Positions 41,179-51,737 of a DNA stretch of 64,000 nt are shown piece after piece; position 1 is the first letter of the stretch, and each line of letters starts with the position of its first letter. Origin of the DNA: Rhodanobacter sp. DHG33. GTDB taxonomy: Bacteria; Pseudomonadota; Gammaproteobacteria; Xanthomonadales; Rhodanobacteraceae. The stretch lies in contig NZ_JACYXM010000002.1 in assembly GCF_014843005.1 (NCBI RefSeq), forward strand, positions 434,001-498,000. Reading direction: 5' to 3'. A model generated the notes under the pieces. That model was not told the origin of the DNA. It worked only from the letters and a program-made list of their open reading frames with translations, and searched no databases. Both the position numbers and the translations under genes were made by a program.

Positions 41179-41540
41179 AAGATTGCTTCCGTTTTGCTGC
41201 CTTGCCTTCGTGTTGGGTGTCGATTACGCCTGGGGCCTTCCCATTCTTGTAAGCGAAAGCGGTGGGAGCGCACGTCCCCGCTGTTCTCTTTTCTCTCCGA
41301 TGACTCGCCGCAGTAGCGGCCAGGCGCGCAGGACGTGCGCCCAAAGTCTAGCCCCCGGCTAGACTGCCCGCTGGCTGGGCTGACATGGATAGGTTAGACA
41401 TTGGCTTGGGCCATCGCTTGGCGGTCGAAACGAAAACGGCGAGCGTGAGAGTAAAAACAGGGTCAGAGTGCCCTTTCGTTGATGTTGATGCTTTGAAAAT
41501 TCCACTCTGACCCGGGTTTCGAACCGATCTCCTGCCACGA
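41179..41540. other. Gene-free stretch with inverted-repeat element
   Basis: 362 bases between the HEAT-like gene and the M1 peptidase (convergent). It holds the 41460-41513 inverted repeat; otherwise nothing is recognised. A short dyad CTAGCCCCCGGCTAG near 41350 is the only other structure. Confidence 0.5.
41460..41513. repeat. GGGTCAGAGTG inverted repeat, mobile-element footprint
   Basis: GGGTCAGAGTG (41460-41470) and its exact complement CACTCTGACCC (41503-41513) enclose 32 bases. Motifs of the form GGGTCAGAGT...TTGAAAATTCCACTCTGACCC are widely seen beside REP-associated tyrosine transposase genes and as small non-autonomous elements (from memory). No transposase gene is present. The inner TTTGAAAAT(T)CCAC recurs at 40350. 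Confidence 0.6.
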
Positions 41541-43415
41541 CTACTGCTTGTCGACATTCACGTAATACAGATCAGTGGCCACTTTGAACTGATCTTTCGT
41601 CAGTGGCGTTTTCATCCACTGCCAGTGTGTGGTGGGGTGAATAATTTGCCAGTGGGCCGGATCGCCGACGCGCACAGGCATGGCGAAATTGTCGACATTG
41701 GCATCCCACTTGTACATCACCAGCCCCGGGCTTTCTCCGAACAGGAGATCCAGCGTGGGGATGTGCGAGTGCCGAAGATACTGGTCGAAGATCGGCGTCA
41801 GATCCATGCCGGTGTGCTGGTTGAAATAGGTGATCACGTCGTCGGTGGAGATGCTCTGGTACTTGAAGTGCTGGAACAGCCCATGCAGCACTTCCCACCA
41901 GCGCTGGTCGTTGTCGACCACGCTGCGGAGCGTGTTGAGCATCAATGCACCCTTGAAGTACTGGTCTTCGGGTGGCTCCGCGGCGACCCCGTATTCCGCA
42001 ATGATCGGTCGCAGGTTCTCGACCTTGGATTGATAGCCGTTGACGTACTCGAGCGCGGCGGCCTTGCCCCAGTGGTATTCGACGTAAAGGCTTTCCAGGT
42101 AGGTGGTAAAGCCTTCATGGATCCACATGTCGGCGGTATCCGATGCCGTGACGCCATTGGCGAACCACTCATGGCCGCTCTCGTGGATGATGATGAAGTC
42201 GAACTTCAGCGCATAAGGCGTACCGCCCCAGTCCATCCCCAGATAGCCGTTCTTGAACCCGTTCCCGTACGTGACGGCGCTCTGGTGTTCCATGCCGGCA
42301 TAGGGCACCTGGACGAGCTTGTAGCCATCGTCCGCGAACGGGTATGGGCCAAAGTAGTGTTGGTAGGCCTCGATCATGCCTCCCACCTGCTTGAACTGTT
42401 CCTTGGCTTTTGCGAGATCCTGCGGCAGGACGTAGTAGTTGCCCCATTTGTCCGAGAAGTGCACGTAGTTCGCCACATTCACCGATACGTCGTAACTGTT
42501 GATCGGGTTGCGGACCTTCCAGTTCCATTGCGTGTAGCCGTCGTGCAGGTCAACCTTGCCCGCGAACTTTCCGTTGGAGACGTCGGTCAGCCCATTCGGC
42601 ACGGCCACGCTGATTTCCATGCCGTCCTGAGGCTTGTCGCGCCACTCCTCCTTGCTCGGCCACCAGGTGCTGGCGCCGCCGTCGCCGCCCTCGTCGGCGG
42701 TGTAGACCCAGGCGTTCCCAGCCGGGTCCTTGCCGAACGTAAAGTCGCCGAACCTCCCGTGGTGCACGGGATGCCCGGAGTAGTAAAAATCGATCGAATA
42801 CGTTTCCCCCTTGTGCAGTGTCTGTGGGAAATCGATGAATACCGCGCGGTCCAGACGGTCGTACTTCAGGGTCGTGTTTTCGAAAACGATCTTGTCCACG
42901 GCCAGCGGTTGCTGCAGATCGATCTGAATACGGTTGCCGTCTTCCAGCATGCGGAAACGGATCGTGTTCAAGCCACTGACGGTCTTCGCCTGGGGATCAA
43001 CGCGTATGTTCAGGTGGTAATACAGCAAGTCGTTGTTCACCCGATACGGGCCGTTGGCCCCTCGTAGCATCTCGTCCCGCGTGGCGGGGGGAGTCACGAT
43101 CCCCAGCTGCTTTTCCATCTGCTGCCGTTTCTGCTGCAGCTGCATGCGCTGCTGTTCCCGCGCAGAGGTGGCGGGGGGCGAGGCAGAGGCGGAGGAGGGT
43201 GGGGTAGTGCTCCCGTCTTGCGCCTGTCCCTGTGTTTGTGCGCCCGTAGCATCGATGGGGGCCTGGTGATTGGCGAAGGCGGCGGACGGAATCGCCAGGA
43301 TCAACGCACCCACCATTCCGCCCAAGACGGCCAGGCGCCGCAACCCGAGCGCGCTCGCGCAACGGCTCGCGGGCTGCCCGTGCCGGGTGCGAATCGCAAC
43401 AGCTTTCTGACTCAT
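41541..43415 (-). CDS. M1-family metallopeptidase, exported
   Basis: 624-residue zinc aminopeptidase-like protein. An N-terminal basic segment and hydrophobic stretch (LAVLGGMVGALILAIPSAAFA) end in a signal-peptidase site before NHQAP; a Ser/Pro and Gln-rich linker follows. Catalytic site: HESGH, then exactly 18 residues, then Glu in WIHEGFTTYLE. The substrate motif GxMEN reads GMEHQSAVTYGNG, a variant seen in this branch. It probably trims peptides in the periplasm or outside. It is a single gene facing accessory DNA; no clear ribosome-binding site at 43415, but the signal peptide supports that start. Confidence 0.9.
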   Translation of the reverse strand: MSQKAVAIRTRHGQPASRCASALGLRRLAVLGGMVGALILAIPSAAFANHQAPIDATGAQTQGQAQDGSTTPPSSASASPPATSAREQQRMQLQQKRQQMEKQLGIVTPPATRDEMLRGANGPYRVNNDLLYYHLNIRVDPQAKTVSGLNTIRFRMLEDGNRIQIDLQQPLAVDKIVFENTTLKYDRLDRAVFIDFPQTLHKGETYSIDFYYSGHPVHHGRFGDFTFGKDPAGNAWVYTADEGGDGGASTWWPSKEEWRDKPQDGMEISVAVPNGLTDVSNGKFAGKVDLHDGYTQWNWKVRNPINSYDVSVNVANYVHFSDKWGNYYVLPQDLAKAKEQFKQVGGMIEAYQHYFGPYPFADDGYKLVQVPYAGMEHQSAVTYGNGFKNGYLGMDWGGTPYALKFDFIIIHESGHEWFANGVTASDTADMWIHEGFTTYLESLYVEYHWGKAAALEYVNGYQSKVENLRPIIAEYGVAAEPPEDQYFKGALMLNTLRSVVDNDQRWWEVLHGLFQHFKYQSISTDDVITYFNQHTGMDLTPIFDQYLRHSHIPTLDLLFGESPGLVMYKWDANVDNFAMPVRVGDPAHWQIIHPTTHWQWMKTPLTKDQFKVATDLYYVNVDKQ

Positions 43416-44186
43416 GAAGTTTTCACCCCGTTCGATACTGAAAATCGTGATGGCGTCCTCGCCGTGCTGACCAGATATCCCGCGGTCGATATCTTCCGCT
43501 CCGGGCTGGCATTTCGGACTCATGCGGCGGCGTATTGCCAGCCAGATACCTGACAAAGCAACCCGGTGCCGGCGCGTCACGTATGGCGTACCACTGCCGC
43601 AGCCATGGGTTTGATTCGGCAGGATCGGCATGTCGAAGTCTTTGTTCGCCCTGATCGTATCGGGTGTGTAGACCGTTGGCTGGCTCGGCGCTCATGCTTG
43701 CCGGCTCGATACCAACTTGGCAGAACGCTGCAGGCCCCGCTACGAACACTGTTCGCGTATTCCTCGCAACTGGAAAGGGGCCAAAGTTCGACGGAATGAA
43801 GGCCTGGTACCAGGCGGAGGTTCATAACGCCCCATGGAATTCCCAGCAGTGTTGTACCGCTATCCAGGGGGTGTCTTGTGATTTATGGGGACGCGGGGTG
43901 CGGAAATCAGCACAACCGGGCGTGCTCGAAGTCGAGAGTCAAGTACGACTGGTGATGAGTTGAACTGGTGCATCAGGAAGGGAGATAGAAACAGCATCGG
44001 TTCTACCGACCGATCACCGGCTTGTGGGTTGCAGGGCTGCGGGCACACGTTGCACAGCGCAATCAATGCTGATTGCGCGTAGGCGAATCGCTGCAGACCT
44101 GGGCGCGTCGCACCGCGTGCGAGCCCGTACGAAATTCATATACCAGCCGTACACGGCCGAAAATGGACTGGCTGTCAGGCAAAGAA
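43416..44186. other. Large stretch without recognisable genes
   Basis: About 770 bases between the M1 peptidase and the tRNA-Ser terminator. Frames up to about 100 codons are open on both strands (for example 43664-43963 plus and 43577-43825 minus), but none has a ribosome-binding site, familiar motif or plausible composition. The start of the stretch must carry the peptidase promoter. The rest may be decayed coding DNA. Confidence 0.5.
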
Positions 44187-44216
44187 AAAGGGCCGCACCT
44201 TTCGGCACAGCCCTTT
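44187..44216 (-). terminator. Terminator of tRNA-Ser
   Basis: On the minus strand AAAGGGC (44216-44210) pairs with GCCCTTT (44193-44187), followed by TTCTTT, starting nine bases after the tRNA 3' end. Confidence 0.8.
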
Positions 44217-44224
44217 GATTTCAT

Positions 44225-44314
<90 letters not shown>

Positions 44315-44346
44315 AAAAAGTGTCGCGTGGTCTGCGCGAGCCGGCG

Positions 44347-44375
44347 ATTTTACGTGCTGGCCGGGGCCGTGGCAA
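44347..44375 (-). promoter_or_regulatory. Promoter of tRNA-Ser
   Basis: On the minus strand: -35 TTGCCA (44375-44370), 17-base spacer, -10 TAAAAT (44352-44347). The -35 lies within the hairpin that probably terminates ppsA (44369-44396). Confidence 0.7.
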
Positions 44376-44396
44376 GCGCGAGAGTCGGCTTGCCAC
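44369..44396 (-). terminator. Probable ppsA terminator hairpin
   Basis: GTGGCAAGC (44369-44377 on plus) pairs with GCTTGCCAC (44388-44396) with a ten-base loop, 15 bases beyond the ppsA stop. No good U-tract follows on the minus strand. It overlaps the tRNA-Ser -35. Confidence 0.5.
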
Positions 44397-44410
44397 GGCT
44401 GCCGTGAGGC

Positions 44411-46783
<2,373 letters not shown>

Positions 46784-47017
46784 GGCAATCTCCTAGAGGG
46801 AAGGGCGGTAAAGAGTGGAATGCACGCGCAGCGAAGGCCCGGAGCGGGCTGCAAAGGATTGGTATTGTCCGCTGTCGATGGTGCGTGGCACAAGAAGACC
46901 AATGCCAGCCGTCGGCGCGCCAACTGCATACCAGTCAGGCGGCGGTCAAGCGGCGACAGCTTCCGGGCCTTGCGATATGGTGCGCGACAGACAGATGACA
47001 CGGCCTTTGGACCTCCC

Positions 47018-47833
47018 ATGCAGCGCACGGTTTTCTTCATATCCGACTCCACCGGCATCACCGCGGAGACGATAGGCAACAGTATCCTCGCGCAGTTCGA
47101 GGGCGTGAACTTCGACAAACACCGCTTGCCCTTCATCGACGATACGGGCAAGGCCGAGGCGGCGGCGCTGCGCATCAAGACGCACTACGCCAAGAGCGGC
47201 GAGCGGCCCATCGTGGTCAATACCATGGCCGACCGCGCGTTGTGCGAGATCGTGGCCACCAGCGGTGCGTTGATGCTGGACGTGTTCGCGCCCTTCATCG
47301 GTCCGCTGGAAGAGGAGCTGGGCGCCAAGCGCTCCGGCGCGGTGAACCGTTCGCACGGCCTGGTGGATTTCGACAAGTACGAGGCGCGCATCAACGCCAC
47401 CAACTATGCGCTGTCGCATGACGACGGCATGGACGTGGATTACGCGCAGGCCGATCTGATCCTGGTGGGCGTGTCGCGCTCGGGCAAGACGCCGACCTGC
47501 CTGTACATGGCCTTGCATTACGGCGTCAGCGCCGCCAATTACCCGTTGACCGACGATGATCTGGAGAAGCTGGAACTGCCGGCGCGCCTGCGGCCCTACC
47601 GCGACCGCCTGTTCGGCCTGACCATCGAACCGGAGCGGTTGGCGCAGATCCGCGAACAGCGCAAAGCGGGCAGCCGCTATGCCACGCTCAAGCAATGCAA
47701 GTGGGAGCTGGAGCAGGCGGACCGGCTGATGCGTCAGTCCGGCATCCCGTTCCTCAACACCACGCATGTGTCGATCGAGGAGATCGCGAGCAAGATCTTC
47801 GCGAGACTCGGCATCGAGCGCACCATGTACTGA
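47018..47833 (+). CDS. ppsR: PEP synthase regulatory kinase/pyrophosphorylase
   Basis: 271-residue bifunctional regulator (DUF299) that inactivates PEP synthase by ADP-dependent phosphorylation of a Thr near the catalytic His and reactivates it by phosphorolysis. The P-loop is GVSRSGKT at residues 151-158; VFFISDSTGITAETIGNSIL is the standard N-terminus. The ATG at 47018 gives the family start although the frame is open far upstream. The neighbouring divergent ppsA confirms the substrate. Confidence 0.95.
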   Translation: MQRTVFFISDSTGITAETIGNSILAQFEGVNFDKHRLPFIDDTGKAEAAALRIKTHYAKSGERPIVVNTMADRALCEIVATSGALMLDVFAPFIGPLEEELGAKRSGAVNRSHGLVDFDKYEARINATNYALSHDDGMDVDYAQADLILVGVSRSGKTPTCLYMALHYGVSAANYPLTDDDLEKLELPARLRPYRDRLFGLTIEPERLAQIREQRKAGSRYATLKQCKWELEQADRLMRQSGIPFLNTTHVSIEEIASKIFARLGIERTMY

Positions 47834-47861
47834 AACCGCATCGGAGTCTGACCGTACCCTT

Positions 47862-48344
47862 ATGAGTGCCGTACTCGACGACCGCCACAGCCTTCTGCCG
47901 GGACGCTTCGAGTTCCTGATGGGTCTGTACGCGGAGAACTACCATCGGCTGACGCGATTGTTCGCGCCGCAGCAGCTGTCGCCCGGCCGCTATGTCTCCA
48001 ATGTGGACGACGGGCTCGATGTGCACCTGCATGTGCAGGAATGCCACCCCTACACGCTGGAGCTCGAACTCACCTACGGTTTCGTCGATGCGCATACCGG
48101 CCAGCGCGCGCCGTCCGCGCAGTTGCGCGTGTACACCGATGCGCACGTGGCCGAGGCGTTGCATTGCCATCCCGGGCGTCACCTCTGGCAGGTGCTCGGC
48201 CCGTTCGCGCCGGCGCATACGGTGTTCCAGCATCGCTTGCAGATGAACGGCTTCCTCGCGCGCTGGCTGGAATACCTGGCGGAGCAGGGGCACTCGATGG
48301 GTACGCTGGTGCCGTATGAGCCGCGCGAAGGAAGCGGGGCGTAG
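47862..48344 (+). CDS. DUF1249 family protein (YqiB-like)
   Basis: 160-residue cytosolic protein of the DUF1249 family, beginning MSAVLDDRHSLLPGRFEFLMGLYAENYHRL. It carries the YTLELELTYGFVD, LRVYTDAHVAEALHC and QMNGFLARWLEYLAEQGHS blocks. No function is known; in E. coli yqiB lies by tolC and cpdA. Here it sits 28 bases after ppsR and probably shares its transcript; a bidirectional terminator follows. Confidence 0.88.
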   Translation: MSAVLDDRHSLLPGRFEFLMGLYAENYHRLTRLFAPQQLSPGRYVSNVDDGLDVHLHVQECHPYTLELELTYGFVDAHTGQRAPSAQLRVYTDAHVAEALHCHPGRHLWQVLGPFAPAHTVFQHRLQMNGFLARWLEYLAEQGHSMGTLVPYEPREGSGA

Positions 48345-48407
48345 CAGCTTTTCTTGATGAGCGCGGCCATGGCCGGACGCTTCTTGAGCATGGACTCGGA
48401 AGAGGCC

Positions 48408-48440
48408 AATAAAAAAGCCGCCAACGGCGGCTTTTTTATT
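48408..48440. terminator. Bidirectional terminator
   Basis: A 15-bp stem AATAAAAAAGCCGCC (48408-48422) with its complement (48426-48440) around AAC. The A-tract and T-tract let it end both the ppsR-DUF1249 transcript and the minus-strand tRNA operon, whose last gene ends five bases away. Confidence 0.92.
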
Positions 48441-48444
48441 GATG

Positions 48445-48521
48445 TGGCGGAGCGGACGGGACTCGAACCCGCGACCTCCGGCGTGACAGGCCAGCATTCT
48501 AACCGACTGAACTACCGCTCC
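48445..48521 (-). tRNA. tRNA-Asp(GTC)
   Basis: 77-nt cloverleaf identical to the tRNA-Asp at 20429-20505; anticodon GTC, encoded CCA at 48447-48445. Last gene of the Ala-Glu-Asp operon. Confidence 0.96.
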
Positions 48522-48549
48522 ACTTTGTTTACCAGCGATGTACCAACCT

Positions 48550-48625
48550 TGGCGTCCCCACGGGGATTCGAACCCCGGTCGCCACCGTGAAAGGGTGATG
48601 TCCTAGGCCTCTAGACGATGGGGAC
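48550..48625 (-). tRNA. tRNA-Glu(TTC)
   Basis: 76-nt cloverleaf with acceptor GTCCCCA/TGGGGAC, anticodon loop CTTTCAC (anticodon TTC) and encoded CCA. Middle gene of the operon. Confidence 0.95.
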
Positions 48626-48634
48626 GTGTTAGGT

Positions 48635-48710
48635 TGGTGGAGCCAGGCGGGATCGAACCGCCGACCTCCTGCATGCCATGCAGGCGCTCTCCCAGCTGAG
48701 CTATGGCCCC
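48635..48710 (-). tRNA. tRNA-Ala(GGC)
   Basis: 76-nt cloverleaf with acceptor GGGGCCA/TGGCTCC including the G3-T70 wobble that identifies tRNA-Ala, anticodon GGC, and encoded CCA. First gene of the operon. Confidence 0.96.
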
Positions 48711-48727
48711 GCCGCTGGAAGCCGCAA

Positions 48728-48756
48728 AGAATAGGCAGGGGCCGGACATCCGTCAA
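48728..48756 (-). promoter_or_regulatory. Promoter of the tRNA-Ala-Glu-Asp operon
   Basis: On the minus strand: -35 TTGACG (48756-48751), 17-base spacer, -10 TATTCT (48733-48728), followed by a GC-containing discriminator. An A/T-rich block (TTTTTTTCAAGAAATTTTC on plus, from 48759) lies just upstream and may act as an UP element. Confidence 0.8.
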
Positions 48757-48884
48757 GCTTTTTTTCAAGAAATTTTCACACGATCGCCGAAGCGCGGCTC
48801 GACCGCATCGCGCGTCGACGCGCATCACGCGTGAAGCACATCGCGATTAAGCTCTTCGCTCACGAGTGCTACACGGAGGAAGGC

Positions 48885-50645
48885 ATGCACGAGATCGGCT
48901 TCATCCGCGACCTCGCCCTGGTGATGCTGGTCGCGGGCGCCACCACGATCCTGTTCCATCGCCTGCGCCAGCCGGTGCTGCTGGGCTACATCCTGGCCGG
49001 CGTGCTGATCGGTCCGCATACGCCGGGCATGCTGGTGGCGGATGCGCAGGCCATCGACGACATCTCGAATCTCGGCGTGGTGTTGCTGATGTTCACGCTG
49101 GGCCTGGAGTTCAGCGTGCGCAAGCTGCGCGAAGTCGGTATCGGCGTGCTGCTCGTGGCGGTGCTGGAAGTCGGGCTGATGCTGTGGGTGGGCACGGGCC
49201 TGGGGCAGTCGTTCGGCTGGAAGGGGATCGACGCGCTGTTCCTGGGGGCGATCATCGCGCTGTCCTCGACCATGGTCGCCACCCGTACGTTGAAAGAGAG
49301 CGGCAAGCAGGCGCAGCCGTTCGCGAAACTGGTGGTCGGGCTGCTGGTGGCCGAAGACGTGCTGGCCATCGTGATGCTGACCCTGCTCACTGCCGTGGCG
49401 ATCGGCGGCACCGTGCATGCGGATGCCGCGCTCGCGCTGATCGGGCACCTCGGACTGTTCGTGGTGGTGGGCATGATCCTGGGGCTGCTGCTGCTGCCGC
49501 GGCTGGTGGATTACGTGGCCGGTTTCGGCCGCGATGAAACCTTGCTGGTGAGCGTGCTCGGCATCTGCTTCGGCGCCAGCCTGCTGGCCGTGCAGATGGG
49601 TTTCAGCGTGGCCCTGGGGGCTTTTCTCGCGGGTGCGGTGGTGGCGGAGGCGCGCAGCGTGGGGCGCGTGCTGCACCTGGTGGAGCCGTTGCGCGACATG
49701 TTCGCGGCGCTGTTCTTCGTGGCTATCGGCTTGAAGATCGATCCCACGATGCTGTGGCAATTCGCGCTGCCGGCGCTGCTGATCGCCGGTGTGGTGATCG
49801 TGGGTAAGACACTGGCCTGCGCCACGGGCATCCTCGTCCTCGGGCACGATGCGCGCACGGCGCTGCGCTCGGGGTTGGGCATGGCGCAGATCGGCGAGTT
49901 CTCGTTCGTGATCGCCACGCTGGGTCTGTCGCTGGGGGCGATCAGCGACTTCCTCTATCCCATCGCGGTGGCCGTATCGGTGCTCTGCATGGCGGCCTCG
50001 CCTTACCTCAACCGTTCGGCCGAGCATTTGGCGGATGGCCTGGCGTACGTCGTGCCGCGGTCGTTGCGCGTGCTGGCGGACAACTACAGCGGCTGGCTGG
50101 AAAACCTGAAGCCGGTGGACGACAACGCCGTGCTGGCGGCGATGCTGCGGCGCCTGCTGTGGCACATCGCGATCAACATCCTGCTGGTGGTCACCTTGTT
50201 CATGATCGGCGCCTACGTGAACGCGCATGGCTGGGATTGGTTCTCGCAGTTCGGCATCCACCGCGATCTCCGCCATACGCTGATCTGGGCCTGCGCGCTG
50301 TTTCTCTCGCTGCCGATGTTGATCGCGGTGTACCGCAAGGCCGAGGCGCTGGGCATGCTGCTGGCCGAGCTGGGCATCCGCGAGCGCTTCGCCGGGGCCT
50401 ATACGCAGGCGATCCGCAACGTGCTGGCGCGGGTGATTCCGCTGGCCACCCTGTTCGCGCTGGCGCTGCTGGTCGGTGCACTGGGCTCGGCGATCCTGCC
50501 GCCCCGGGGCGTGCTGCTGTCGCTGCTGGTGGCGGGCGTGGCCCTGGCGGTGATCCTGTGGCGTACGTTGGTGAAGCTGCATGCGCGCCTGCAGGCGGCC
50601 CTGCGGGAGACGCTGGACAAGCCGGAGCAGGGCAATTCCGCCTGA
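48885..50645 (+). CDS. Monovalent cation:proton antiporter (CPA2/Kef type, no RCK domain)
   Basis: 586-residue inner-membrane protein with about twelve or more hydrophobic segments. The CPA2 core is clear: LGYILAGVLIGPHTPGML, LGVVLLMFTLGLEFS, LFLGAIIALSSTMVATRTL, KLVVGLLVAEDVLAIVML and LRSGLGMAQIGEFSFVIATL. KefB/KefC proteins end in a TrkA-N/RCK nucleotide-binding domain; this one instead ends in further membrane helices, so gating must differ. GGAGGA just before the ATG at 48885 supports this start over 48831. K+ or Na+ exchange cannot be decided from sequence. Confidence 0.9.
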   Translation: MHEIGFIRDLALVMLVAGATTILFHRLRQPVLLGYILAGVLIGPHTPGMLVADAQAIDDISNLGVVLLMFTLGLEFSVRKLREVGIGVLLVAVLEVGLMLWVGTGLGQSFGWKGIDALFLGAIIALSSTMVATRTLKESGKQAQPFAKLVVGLLVAEDVLAIVMLTLLTAVAIGGTVHADAALALIGHLGLFVVVGMILGLLLLPRLVDYVAGFGRDETLLVSVLGICFGASLLAVQMGFSVALGAFLAGAVVAEARSVGRVLHLVEPLRDMFAALFFVAIGLKIDPTMLWQFALPALLIAGVVIVGKTLACATGILVLGHDARTALRSGLGMAQIGEFSFVIATLGLSLGAISDFLYPIAVAVSVLCMAASPYLNRSAEHLADGLAYVVPRSLRVLADNYSGWLENLKPVDDNAVLAAMLRRLLWHIAINILLVVTLFMIGAYVNAHGWDWFSQFGIHRDLRHTLIWACALFLSLPMLIAVYRKAEALGMLLAELGIRERFAGAYTQAIRNVLARVIPLATLFALALLVGALGSAILPPRGVLLSLLVAGVALAVILWRTLVKLHARLQAALRETLDKPEQGNSA

Positions 50646-50819
50646 TCGGGCGAATGCCCCGGAAACCGCCGGCCGCTTCGGCTGAACCTTTCCGCAGCTT
50701 GACTGTCCCAGACAGGTCCGATTGCAAGCTAGCCGCATGCGACTCACAATGGGCGAACATGCCTCCATGGCGGGGGCCCGGCCGGCGGTACCGGCATATC
50801 CAAAACGAGGGAGTTCCGA

Positions 50820-51617
50820 ATGAAGCATTTTCTGCGCCCCACGCTGACAGCGGTGGCGATGACCGCGGCGCTGGGCCTGACGGCGGGTGCGTTCGCCGCC
50901 CAGACAACCACCAAGGCCTCCAGCAGTGCCAGCGGCACGGTCGACAAGACCAAGGCCAGCTACGTGGTGGGCTGGGAGATTGCTTCCCAGGTTCCGCCGA
51001 TCATGCGCGAGGAGCTGGACCCGACCACCGTGGCGAACGCGGTGAAGGCTGCGCTCTCCGGCGAAAAGCCGACCATGAGCGAGGCCGAGGCCAAGCAGGT
51101 GCATGACGCCTTCATGGCCAAGATCAAGGCCAAGTACGAAGCCGAAATGGCCAAGGAAGCCGCCAAGAACAAGACCGAGGGCGACGCCTTCCTCGCCAAG
51201 AACCGCAGCCAGCCTGGCGTGAAGGTCACCGCCTCGGGCCTGCAGTATCAGGTCATCAGCCAGGGTACCGGCGCTCGCCCGGGTCCGGGCGACACGGTGA
51301 AGATCAACTACACTGGCACCTTCGTCGACGGCACGGTGTTCGACGCCTCGGCCAAGCATCCTGGCGGTGGCCCGGCCGACATCCCGCTGGCTGGCGTGAT
51401 CCCCGGTTTCCGCGAGGGTCTGCAGCTGATGCAGGTGGGCGGCCACTACAAGCTGTTCATCCCGGCGAACCTGGCTTACGGCTCGCAGCCGCAGCCGCCG
51501 ATGCCGCCGAACGCCACGCTGATCTTCGACGTGACGCTGGTCAGCACCAAGGCGACCCCGGCTTCGGCCGCCGGCGCCGGCAATGGTGGTGCGGGCGGTG
51601 GCGACAGCGGCCAGTAA
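50820..51617 (+). CDS. FKBP-type peptidyl-prolyl isomerase, periplasmic (FkpA/Mip-like)
   Basis: 265 residues: signal peptide (residues 1-26, cleavage after AFA), an N-terminal dimerisation domain of long helices (FMAKIKAKYEAEMAKEAAKNK), and a C-terminal FKBP domain from about residue 148 (GARPGPGDTVKINYTG ... VIPGFREGLQLMQVGGHYKLFIPANLAYG). A Gly-rich tail ends the protein. It folds periplasmic or outer-membrane proteins; Mip relatives aid host interaction in some pathogens. Single gene with its own terminator. Confidence 0.93.
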   Translation: MKHFLRPTLTAVAMTAALGLTAGAFAAQTTTKASSSASGTVDKTKASYVVGWEIASQVPPIMREELDPTTVANAVKAALSGEKPTMSEAEAKQVHDAFMAKIKAKYEAEMAKEAAKNKTEGDAFLAKNRSQPGVKVTASGLQYQVISQGTGARPGPGDTVKINYTGTFVDGTVFDASAKHPGGGPADIPLAGVIPGFREGLQLMQVGGHYKLFIPANLAYGSQPQPPMPPNATLIFDVTLVSTKATPASAAGAGNGGAGGGDSGQ

Positions 51618-51640
51618 GCGCTGTTGTCCGATCCACGACG

Positions 51641-51675
51641 AGAGGGCGCGAAGCGATTCGCGCCCTCTTGTTTTT
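51641..51675 (+). terminator. Rho-independent terminator of the FKBP gene
   Basis: AGAGGGCGCGAA (51641-51652) pairs perfectly with TTCGCGCCCTCT (51657-51668) around GCGA, followed by TGTTTTT. Confidence 0.95.
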
Positions 51676-51737
51676 CCGTTGTCGCAACCGCCGCGCGCTA
51701 GAATGCGCGTTCGCGTTTTCCTGGAATCGATCGCACG

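Noticed and set aside
43664-43963. 99-codon plus-strand frame in the gene-poor stretch
   Set aside because: No ribosome-binding site, no recognisable motif, and unnatural residue composition; left as unexplained DNA.
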